Assembly: GCA_003542575.1 (NCBI GenBank)
Contig: DPKJ01000003.1
Span: 212,795-276,794 of the forward strand
Length of the DNA stretch: 64,000 nucleotides
Source of the DNA: Rikenellaceae bacterium
GTDB taxonomy: Bacteria; Bacteroidota; Bacteroidia; Bacteroidales; UBA932
Direction: 5' to 3'
Made by a program: the position numbers and the translations under genes. Of the stretch, positions 28,469 through 36,305 are shown piece after piece. The first letter of the stretch is position 1; every line of letters starts with the position of its first letter. Under the pieces are notes generated by a model. That model saw nothing but the letters and a program-made list of their open reading frames with translations. It was not told where the DNA came from and ran no database searches.

Positions 28469-30133
28469 ATGAAAAAAACATTATTATACATTATACTTCT
28501 CCTCTACCCGATATCTCTTTTTTGCCAAAGTTCAGATGAGATAATTTTCAGAGCAATGGAGCTTGAGGCAAAAAGAGCAACAGACAGCCTTCAGATGGCA
28601 GGTCTTTCAAAACCTTTCTTTGTCAGCTATTCCGTTACAGACAAAGAGCTTATTGAGATTAAAGCCGTTCTGGGTGCAATTGTCTATTCAAATCAAAGCC
28701 CGAGATTCAGAAACATATCTGTAAAGCCACTAATAGGTGATTATAAAACAACCAATATTATCAGTTTCAATGCAGATATGGTTAGCTCGAGGGCAAGTGC
28801 AGAAAACGATGAAGGGCAACTAAGGAGAGATCTGTGGCTGGCAACTGACGCCGCTTATAAGGAGGCCGCAGCAACATACAGACAAAAGACAGCCTCAGGG
28901 AAATCAAATAAAAACATTAATGACTTCCTCCCTGCAAAGCCATTCGTAAGAACCACCGTTCAATATGATACTCTCCGTTTTGACAAAGAGGGTTGGGAAA
29001 AAAGAGCTAAAGAGCTTTCTGCAATCTTCCTTAATTATCCCGAAATAGTAAACTCTTCTGTAACATATAAGAGCTCAAACACATATTACTATCACTATAA
29101 CACCGAAGGGACAAAGTTTGTATCTCCTGCAGGCCTTTCATTACTAACCATCACAGCTTCAATCAAGGATAAGGATGGTCAAACACATAAAGACAAGATA
29201 GAATTTGTTGCAGTTTCAGACAAGTATCTTCCTGACCTGGCAAGGTGTGTCTCAGCAATAGAATCAATGATACTATCACTTAAAGAGATGGCATCTGCTA
29301 CAGATATTACTGAGTACTATTCGGGTCCTGTGATGTTTGAAGACCAGGCGGTACTTAAGTTGTTTATGGAGAACCTTGTAATGAAAAATGGCATTATTGC
29401 CAAAAGAGACAACATCAATCTTAACAGCGGTGCTTCCAGAATTACCAAAGTAGACAAATCTCTTGTCAGCCGTATGGGCAAAAAACTTGTTGATCAAAAA
29501 ATCACAATTAAAGATGCCTCCAATTATTCTCATTTTCAAGGCATGCCTGTACCTGGATTTATTGATATTGATGCTGAGGGTGTTGCCAGGAAAGATGAAA
29601 TCGCCCTTATTGAAAAGGGTCTCTTAAAAAGAATGATCTCAGGAAGAATGCCTGCAGACAGCGGAATGACATCTACCGGGAGCCTGAGATTTAACCTGTT
29701 GGATAAAAGAGCCTCTGTTAACATGTTGCCGACACTGCTTCATATAACTACTGAAAAAGGAAAATCCTCTGCCCAGTTAAAAAAGGAACTCTTAAAAAGC
29801 GCAGCATCTGAGGGTCTGGAGTACGCATATATAATAAGAAGATACCCGGAACTTAGAGATGATATTTCACCAAAGATTTATCGGGTTGATGTAAAAACAG
29901 GTCGTGAAACTCCGGTAAAATCAGCTACTATCCTGACAATCATGAACACTACCGTTTTGAAAAGGATAAAAACCATTTCTGCCAAAGAACAAATACAGGT
30001 AAGAGTATACGAGAATTATCCAATTACTGTATCTTTGCCAAGTGTAATTATTATTGACGATATCGAACTAAACCAACTAAATTATAATAAAGAGAACAAA
30101 CAATTGATTTCCAATCCGCTTCAAAGAAACTAA
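28469..30133 (+). CDS. Exported TldE/PmbA-like protein lacking the zinc motif
   Basis: 554 residues. A signal peptide (MKKTLLYIILLLYPISLFCQ, probable cleavage after FCQ) is followed by a TldD/PmbA-like fold. The position of the HExxxH motif reads VMFEDQAVLKLFMENL, with no His pair, and there is no C-terminal CG motif, so it should be catalytically silent by itself. In E. coli, TldE likewise lacks the metal site and forms a heterodimer with TldD, which makes this the probable partner of the gene just upstream. The next gene, the receptor, starts 31 bp after the stop with no terminator between. Confidence 0.82.
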   Translation: MKKTLLYIILLLYPISLFCQSSDEIIFRAMELEAKRATDSLQMAGLSKPFFVSYSVTDKELIEIKAVLGAIVYSNQSPRFRNISVKPLIGDYKTTNIISFNADMVSSRASAENDEGQLRRDLWLATDAAYKEAAATYRQKTASGKSNKNINDFLPAKPFVRTTVQYDTLRFDKEGWEKRAKELSAIFLNYPEIVNSSVTYKSSNTYYYHYNTEGTKFVSPAGLSLLTITASIKDKDGQTHKDKIEFVAVSDKYLPDLARCVSAIESMILSLKEMASATDITEYYSGPVMFEDQAVLKLFMENLVMKNGIIAKRDNINLNSGASRITKVDKSLVSRMGKKLVDQKITIKDASNYSHFQGMPVPGFIDIDAEGVARKDEIALIEKGLLKRMISGRMPADSGMTSTGSLRFNLLDKRASVNMLPTLLHITTEKGKSSAQLKKELLKSAASEGLEYAYIIRRYPELRDDISPKIYRVDVKTGRETPVKSATILTIMNTTVLKRIKTISAKEQIQVRVYENYPITVSLPSVIIIDDIELNQLNYNKENKQLISNPLQRN

Positions 30134-30164
30134 ACGCTACTTTATAAACTTAATTAACTAAACT

Positions 30165-33038
30165 ATGAAAAGGAAACTATTGGTATTTTTTCTTATCTGT
30201 ATTGGGTTTGCAACAATCTTGCCTGCCCAGACAGCAAGAAGGCTATACTCGGTAAAGGGTTTCGTCTATGAAAATGAGACGAACGTTCCTATCGAGATGG
30301 CTTTAGTCTCACTTCCTGATCTTAACCTATGGGGAACTACCGACGCAAAAGGTATGTTCTTAATAAACAGAGTATCAGAAGGAACAACTAAGCTGGAAAT
30401 TACATGCCTCGGATATCAGACCATGGAAACCATGGTCAAGATTGAGAGGAATATTGACAGCCTGACATTCAAACTAAAAGAGGAAAACCTTAAACTTCAA
30501 TCTGTTACAGTAACAGCAACCGAGGTTAAAAGTGCTATAAACACCTCTACAAGAATGGACAGGCAGGCAATTGACCACCTTCAGGTTATTAACCCTACAG
30601 ACATTATGAGTTTATTACCGGGGGGTAAAACTGTTAACCCTAACCTAATGACACAGAGCGTGTTTAACATCAGGGGTGGAGACGGAAACGGAAGCTTTGG
30701 AACTGCAGTTGAGGTTGATGGTATAAGACTGTCTCCAAACAGTAATTTATCAGGTACCACTTCAGGTGTTGACACCCGTAACCTCTCTGCTTCAAACTTT
30801 GAATCAATTGAGGTAATAACCGGGGTTCCATCTGTTGAATACGGGGATATGACATCCGGGTTGGTTGTAATCCGCACAAAAAAGGGTAGATCTGGATACA
30901 ATGTATCTACATCTCTTAACCCAACTACAAAGCAGATCTCACTAAGTAAAGGTTTTGACCTTAAGAAAGACAGGGGTATTTTAAATTTCAATACTGAATA
31001 TGCCCATGCATTCCAGAATCCTGTCTCTCCGTACACTACCTACTTCAGGAATGGTTATGGATTAAACTATTCAAATACCTTCAACAGAGAGGGTCGCCCT
31101 GTTCAGTTTAATGTAAATCTGGGAGGAACAATAGGACGTCAGGATGCTAAAACAGACCCTGATGCATATAAGGACACCTGGTCATTAACACAGGATAATG
31201 CAATAAGGTTTGGCGCAAGTGCAAATTGGCTGATAAACAGCGCCTATATTACTAACTTAGATTTTAGTGTAAGTGGCAGTTATAAGGATGACCTTTCAAA
31301 AAACAACACCTACTTTTCATATGCAACCATTAAACCGGCCATAAATGCAATGGAGAATGGGTATCATGAGACAAATTATCTTCCTGCTCAATTCTACAAT
31401 GTTCGTATTGAAGACAGTAAAGGTCTCAACTTCAGTGCAAACATTAAATACAATTTGAACAAAAGGTATGGAGGTGTTTTAAATAAAGTTAAAGCCGGCA
31501 TCGGATGGTCAACAAGTGGGAATATTGGCAAAGGTGAAGATTATGAAAACAATTTATATCCTGATGGATACAGGCCCAGACCTTATTCCGATATACCTTT
31601 CCTTCACAATCTGAATGCATACATTGAGGATAATATAACTCTCCCAATAGGGAAAACCACTCTTTCACTCGTAGGTGGTGTCCGCTTCGAAGCTAATTAC
31701 ATTAAAGACATGGCATACAAAAATCCAATGTCTGCCTCACCAAGGTTTAATGCTCGTTATACCATCCTTGAAAACAGAGGTAACAAGGGATTCCTTCGCA
31801 ACCTGAGTATCAGGGGAGGCTGGGGTATGATGGAGAAGCTTCCGAATCTCTCTGTAATTTATCCTCAGGATAAATACAGAGACATCATGGTCTATTCAAA
31901 AAACTACGGAACACAGAATAACTATTTTTATGTAGCAAAAACAAATGTGTTCCGTGACTTTTTCAATCCAGATCTTGAATGGTCAAGAAGCCGCAATATT
32001 GAGTTTGGTATTGACGGAAATATTGGTGGAATAGGTGTTTCTTTGGTTTACTACAACAACAAGGCTTTAAATCCTTACTATACAGAATCTTTTCATGTCC
32101 CTTACGCATACACCAAAACGGATGAAAATTATGCAGTTCCCAACAATCCTGAATTTAGGGTTGATAAGATAACCGGAGAGATATATGTTCGTGATAAAGA
32201 CAACCCTTCACTTGGTGAGGTTATGATTCCTAAGTCAGTCACAGACACATTATTTATACAGAATTCAATGCAGGCTAACGGTGAGCCAAGTTATCGTCAA
32301 GGTGTGGAACTCTCTATTGACTTTGGAAGAGTTGAATCGATAAGAACATCTTTCCGTTTTGACGCAAGGTACTCATACTCTAAGGAAGTCTCGGAAAGAC
32401 TATCATCATCATACTCTGCAATACCTCACTCTACAATTCCTACCAATCAGGGCAGATCTTATGAATTTGTTGCCTTCTATATGGGAGGTACAGGTAGAAA
32501 TGTTACCTACAATGGATCATGGGGAGATGGTATGACAGCAAACTTTACCGCAACTACACACATACCTGAGATAAGAATGACAATTTCACTCAGACTCGAA
32601 GGAACCTTATACGCAAGATCTCAGAATCTTACCTATTACAACGGTAAGGAATGGGCATATCTTGTTGATGAGAGCGGGAACAGAGTAAACAAGAGTGTTT
32701 ACGATCAGAAAGAGTATTTCTCAGGAGTATGGCCTGTTGCCTACATGGGATTTGATCAGGTGGTTAAACCATTTACACAGACTGAAGCAAATGATCCAAG
32801 GTTTGCGTACTTAATTGGTCGTTCCAACACAATTTACACTTTTATGCAAGACGGTAATGGTGCATACTTTATGTCAAACATAAGTCTCACCAAAGAGATT
32901 GGAGACTTAGCCTCTCTGTCTTTCTATGTGAATAACTTTACAAAGAGCAACCCTTACTTAAAGAGCTGGGCAACCGGTGTAGAGTCTGTGAGAAATATAG
33001 GGTTTGCATATGGAGCAACACTTAGATTTAAATTTTAA
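30165..33038 (+). CDS. TonB-dependent receptor with carboxypeptidase-regulatory-like N-terminal domain, operon 2
   Basis: 957 residues. A signal peptide (ending LPAQ) is followed by a CarboxypepD_reg-like domain (residues about 25-110), a plug (DIMSLLPGGKTVNP near 145, VITGVPSVEYGDMTSG near 225) and a large barrel ending in RFKF, a typical aromatic C-terminus. It imports an unknown ligand across the outer membrane. It is a paralogue of the receptor at 10993-13854 by length, domain order and plug blocks, with a divergent barrel, which suggests different ligands. It sits after the TldD/TldE-like genes and 12 bp before the DUF4876 gene. No SusD gene is present. Confidence 0.92.
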   Translation: MKRKLLVFFLICIGFATILPAQTARRLYSVKGFVYENETNVPIEMALVSLPDLNLWGTTDAKGMFLINRVSEGTTKLEITCLGYQTMETMVKIERNIDSLTFKLKEENLKLQSVTVTATEVKSAINTSTRMDRQAIDHLQVINPTDIMSLLPGGKTVNPNLMTQSVFNIRGGDGNGSFGTAVEVDGIRLSPNSNLSGTTSGVDTRNLSASNFESIEVITGVPSVEYGDMTSGLVVIRTKKGRSGYNVSTSLNPTTKQISLSKGFDLKKDRGILNFNTEYAHAFQNPVSPYTTYFRNGYGLNYSNTFNREGRPVQFNVNLGGTIGRQDAKTDPDAYKDTWSLTQDNAIRFGASANWLINSAYITNLDFSVSGSYKDDLSKNNTYFSYATIKPAINAMENGYHETNYLPAQFYNVRIEDSKGLNFSANIKYNLNKRYGGVLNKVKAGIGWSTSGNIGKGEDYENNLYPDGYRPRPYSDIPFLHNLNAYIEDNITLPIGKTTLSLVGGVRFEANYIKDMAYKNPMSASPRFNARYTILENRGNKGFLRNLSIRGGWGMMEKLPNLSVIYPQDKYRDIMVYSKNYGTQNNYFYVAKTNVFRDFFNPDLEWSRSRNIEFGIDGNIGGIGVSLVYYNNKALNPYYTESFHVPYAYTKTDENYAVPNNPEFRVDKITGEIYVRDKDNPSLGEVMIPKSVTDTLFIQNSMQANGEPSYRQGVELSIDFGRVESIRTSFRFDARYSYSKEVSERLSSSYSAIPHSTIPTNQGRSYEFVAFYMGGTGRNVTYNGSWGDGMTANFTATTHIPEIRMTISLRLEGTLYARSQNLTYYNGKEWAYLVDESGNRVNKSVYDQKEYFSGVWPVAYMGFDQVVKPFTQTEANDPRFAYLIGRSNTIYTFMQDGNGAYFMSNISLTKEIGDLASLSFYVNNFTKSNPYLKSWATGVESVRNIGFAYGATLRFKF

Positions 33039-33050
33039 ACCTGAAGAGAG

Positions 33051-34316
33051 ATGAAAAAAAGTTTATATATATTATTCATTTTTGCTTTCGTTGGCCTTTT
33101 ATCATCTTGTCAGCAAAAACTGCAGGATCTGATAGATGAAAATCCGTATAAAACGGGTTCACGGAAGTTAAATATTAACCTCATTTATCCCGAAGGCTTC
33201 GAAGATGAGGTGAAGGCAGGAGCTGAGGTAACTGTTCTTAACCCAAGTAATGGTGCCTCTTATAATTTGGTTACAGACAACCAGGGTAAAGTTTCAATTG
33301 AGCTTCAATATGGATTTTACCGTGTATCAGTAACAGATAAGGGGACTCCTGTTTCAGGAGCAATTCCAATTTTTAACCGTAGTGTAGACCAGATTAGGTT
33401 AATTGACACACTCAAAGGAGATTTAACATTAAATATTGAATTAATTCTCTCTTATGCCGGTCAGCTTATAATAAAGGAGATATACTACAGAGGCTGTACA
33501 GGTCCGGATCAAAAAACGTTCCAATATGATAAATATCTTGCAATTTATAACAATAGTGATGATGTTGCATATTTAGATAGCGTCTGCTTTGGAACTGTTG
33601 AGCCTTACAATGCACCAACCAGTCCTACTGCCTGGAGTTACATAAAAGATGGTCAAAGGGTAATCAGGGATACTATTCCAATAATTGAAGCGGTTTGGCA
33701 ATTTCCGGGAACCGGTAAGAGCTACCCTCTTCAACCAGGAGAGCAAGCAGTTGTTGCAATCAGCGCAGCTGTTAACCATACTATACTAAGACCTCAGTCT
33801 GTTAATCTTGATGTGCCAGGGTATTGGGTATGTTACAATCAACGATACACCAATGCCAACTATCACCCATCACCCGGTCCAAACCTTGTGGGAAGATGGC
33901 TTGACCTTTTATGGAAGGGTGGTACTGCAAATGCATATCCATTCTCTGTTTCAAGTCCGGCAACTGTAATTTTCAGAATACCTGAGATTGGTGCACAAGC
34001 TTATGTTAATGATCCTGCCAACAGAAGTCGTAAACCCGGGACCACATCTGCAACTGAATATATAATGATCCCATCTGCATGGGTATTAGACGGTGTTGAA
34101 AGCTTTGATGTAACTACAAAAAACAAGAGACTTCCTGCCTCTATTGATGCATCATATGCACTTATGGAGAGTGCTGATGGTTATCAGGGTAAAACCATTC
34201 ACCGAAAAATTGATCCTATAGCAACAGCAATTGCAGGTGGAAGAATTGTTTATATGGATACAAACAACTCTTTAAACGACTTTTATGTAAGAGAGAGTCA
34301 ATCTATTAAAGAATAG
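33051..34316 (+). CDS. DUF4876 family lipoprotein, operon 2
   Basis: 421 residues with lipobox LLSSC (Cys at about residue 20). An Ig-like domain (about 35-130) precedes a lamin-tail-like region (IIKEIYYRGCTGP, YLAIYNNSDDVAYLD). The C-terminal half contains YIMIPSAWVLDGVESFDV and ends YMDTNNSLNDFYV, matching the end of the first copy at 9762. It occupies the place behind a TonB-dependent receptor where a SusD would be expected. Function unknown; a surface ligand-binding role is inferred from lipidation and context. Confidence 0.82.
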   Translation: MKKSLYILFIFAFVGLLSSCQQKLQDLIDENPYKTGSRKLNINLIYPEGFEDEVKAGAEVTVLNPSNGASYNLVTDNQGKVSIELQYGFYRVSVTDKGTPVSGAIPIFNRSVDQIRLIDTLKGDLTLNIELILSYAGQLIIKEIYYRGCTGPDQKTFQYDKYLAIYNNSDDVAYLDSVCFGTVEPYNAPTSPTAWSYIKDGQRVIRDTIPIIEAVWQFPGTGKSYPLQPGEQAVVAISAAVNHTILRPQSVNLDVPGYWVCYNQRYTNANYHPSPGPNLVGRWLDLLWKGGTANAYPFSVSSPATVIFRIPEIGAQAYVNDPANRSRKPGTTSATEYIMIPSAWVLDGVESFDVTTKNKRLPASIDASYALMESADGYQGKTIHRKIDPIATAIAGGRIVYMDTNNSLNDFYVRESQSIKE

Positions 34317-34332
34317 TTAAAAAAACAGGATT

Positions 34333-35952
34333 ATGAAAATAAATAATAAATATATAATTATCATATCTGCTCTCTTTCTTTCACAGTTGTTTGTTAATGC
34401 CACAGCAACAGCACAGAATAAGAGAAAGGTGCAGGAGAAGTGCCTATATCACTTCGACGATCTTCAAAGGAAACAAACTTGGACTGACAGTTATAACGCT
34501 GCCGGATTACATTTTATTGACTTCAATAACTCATCATTTGTAGAGGCATATATGGGTAAAAACGACGGCCCTTTCGTAAAGTATTACGAATCGGACAACA
34601 GTTTTAATTTCGGATTAAGAACAGCCTCATATACAAAAATCAAGAAAACAACATTCTATGGAAAAATTGACTACAACAATTTTAGTGGTAAAAATATGAC
34701 ATGGAGTGGTCTGATTAACCCAGAAAGATACTTGCTTTCGGTTGCTGACGACAGACCGGCAGATAAGAGAAAAGAGAGCTATAAATTAACAGGTGGTTTC
34801 TCTTCTCCGATTGCTGATAATTTGTTGTTTGGATTACAGATTAATTATGAGACAGCTGATCTTGCTAAGATGAAGGACTTAAGACACTCTACAAAGCTTT
34901 TGGATTTTGAGGTAACAGGTGGCTTTATTTATAAAACCGAGATGTTCAATTTTGGAGCCAACTACTATTACAGAAAGTTTCATGAAAATGTAACCTTTTC
35001 AAAAGTTGCTGAAGATGATGTGCTTTATAACGGATATTTACTTAAGGGACTTTGGTTTGGGATGAATGCTATTTGGAACCAAGATATCCTAAACCTATCA
35101 AGGCCTTTTGTAGATGTTATCAAAGGAGGATCAGTACAGGTTGAGTACATAAGAGATAACTTTAAGTTCCACAATGAATTTACCTACAAAAGTCAGGATG
35201 GAGTGTCAGGTCCTGGTGCAGATAGAGCATACTCTCAATCTGATGCAGTAGCTTACGAATACAAAGGTGTTGCTCAATTTGAAACAGACGAAACCAGACA
35301 TTATCTGAAAGTCAAAACTAATTATACCGAAGCGACAAATTATGATAAAATTACCAGTACCGAAAGAATCGGAGGTATTACTGTCGTATATTATTATGGT
35401 CTTAACAAAACATTCGCAAAAAACACTTTTGATTTGAACGCCGAATATGAACTTGCTCTTGGTAAATACAAATGCAGCCCTGACTGGAATTTTAAAGCTG
35501 GTTATAGCTACTCTTCTGTTGCAGGATTAAGTTCATTGATAAGTCCATTCTATTTTAGTCAGGACTATCAGATTACATCAGGTTATGGAAAGGTTAACAA
35601 AAACTTTCTGATGAAAAATGGAATGATTGATCTATCGTTGCTCGGTGGGTACAGCGTTGGAAGTGGATCTAAACTTAAAGAGCACATTGCTCCCGGAGCA
35701 TCAGATCAAATTTCCATGGATATAATTCCTTTTCAAAAACTTGATATGCTAAATCGCGAATATGAGTTTCTAACTAAAGGTAAGATGTTTGGCGAAGTTG
35801 GATTCAGATATTCAAAATTTGTAATGACAAAGAGAACTACAGGTTCAATTTATCTTGACACCAAATACTCCTTCACCTCAGCGTCAGACCTGAAGTACCA
35901 CACCGGAGGCAACGCCGGAATTTTCAGCCTGGCACTCGGTTATTCATTCTAA
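34333..35952 (+). CDS. DUF6850-like outer-membrane beta-barrel protein, operon 2
   Basis: 539 residues with a signal peptide ending ATAQ (about residue 27). The N-terminal block LYHFDDLQRKQTWTDSYNAAG is followed by many alternating strands ending in the aromatic terminus LGYSF, as in outer-membrane barrels. It is the counterpart of the gene at 8173-9741 (similar length, position and strand pattern). It ends the second operon, with a terminator 23 bp downstream. Whether it forms a pore or a ligand-binding barrel cannot be told. Confidence 0.78.
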   Translation: MKINNKYIIIISALFLSQLFVNATATAQNKRKVQEKCLYHFDDLQRKQTWTDSYNAAGLHFIDFNNSSFVEAYMGKNDGPFVKYYESDNSFNFGLRTASYTKIKKTTFYGKIDYNNFSGKNMTWSGLINPERYLLSVADDRPADKRKESYKLTGGFSSPIADNLLFGLQINYETADLAKMKDLRHSTKLLDFEVTGGFIYKTEMFNFGANYYYRKFHENVTFSKVAEDDVLYNGYLLKGLWFGMNAIWNQDILNLSRPFVDVIKGGSVQVEYIRDNFKFHNEFTYKSQDGVSGPGADRAYSQSDAVAYEYKGVAQFETDETRHYLKVKTNYTEATNYDKITSTERIGGITVVYYYGLNKTFAKNTFDLNAEYELALGKYKCSPDWNFKAGYSYSSVAGLSSLISPFYFSQDYQITSGYGKVNKNFLMKNGMIDLSLLGGYSVGSGSKLKEHIAPGASDQISMDIIPFQKLDMLNREYEFLTKGKMFGEVGFRYSKFVMTKRTTGSIYLDTKYSFTSASDLKYHTGGNAGIFSLALGYSF

Positions 35953-35974
35953 AACGACTAACACGCTATATTTC

Positions 35975-36006
35975 AAAAGAGGACGCCTTATGGTGTCCTC
36001 TTTTTT
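35975..36006 (+). terminator. Terminator of the second peptidase/receptor operon
   Basis: AAAAGAGGACGCC pairs with GGTGTCCTCTTTT (one G-U pair) around a TTAT loop, followed by more T. A near copy of this hairpin serves the convergent gene at 36227. Confidence 0.9.
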
Positions 36007-36185
36007 GATTCGTAAAAAGCTCACCTAAAAGCAACATCTGTTTTTTAGCTAATTTTCTGAAGCGTTTTTCGGAAAAAGGCTGAGGACCGTCCAACGACCA
36101 AAGGGAGGCGTTCCGCAAGCCCCGAAAAAGGCAAAGAAAAAAGCCTTAAGAAAAACTGCGTTGCGCTTGGTGAGCTTTTACAATC
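36007..36185. repeat. Large imperfect palindrome (candidate MITE-like element or structured RNA)
   Basis: The ends are inverted copies: GATTCGTAAAAAGCTCACC at the left and the reverse complement of GATTGTAAAAGCTCACC at the right. Pairing continues inward, for example GCGTTTTTCGG (36062-36072) with CCGAAAAAGGC (36122-36132) and GGCT with AGCC near the centre. The middle (about 36077-36125) is GC-richer than the flanks. No reading frame is supported. It lies between the terminators of two convergent genes. Confidence 0.55.
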
Positions 36186-36226
36186 AAAGTTAAACTTGAC
36201 AATATGTTTCAAACAAACGGGATAAC

Positions 36227-36258
36227 AAAAAGAGGACGCCTCAGGCTGTCCTCTTTTT
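36227..36258. terminator. Terminator downstream of the first S46 peptidase gene
   Basis: AAAAAGAGGAC pairs with GTCCTCTTTTT, with inner GCC/GGC around TCA. A-rich and T-rich flanks let it work in both directions; it chiefly ends the minus-strand S46 gene. It shares AAAAGAGGACGCCT with the hairpin at 35975. Confidence 0.85.
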
Positions 36259-36305
36259 CTCAGTTCAAGGGCTCGTTAACTGTTATAACATTAACATTGA
36301 ACTCT

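Noticed and set aside
30581..31036. Minus-strand 151-codon frame inside the second receptor
   Set aside because: Shadow of the receptor plug region; it has no signal or domain.
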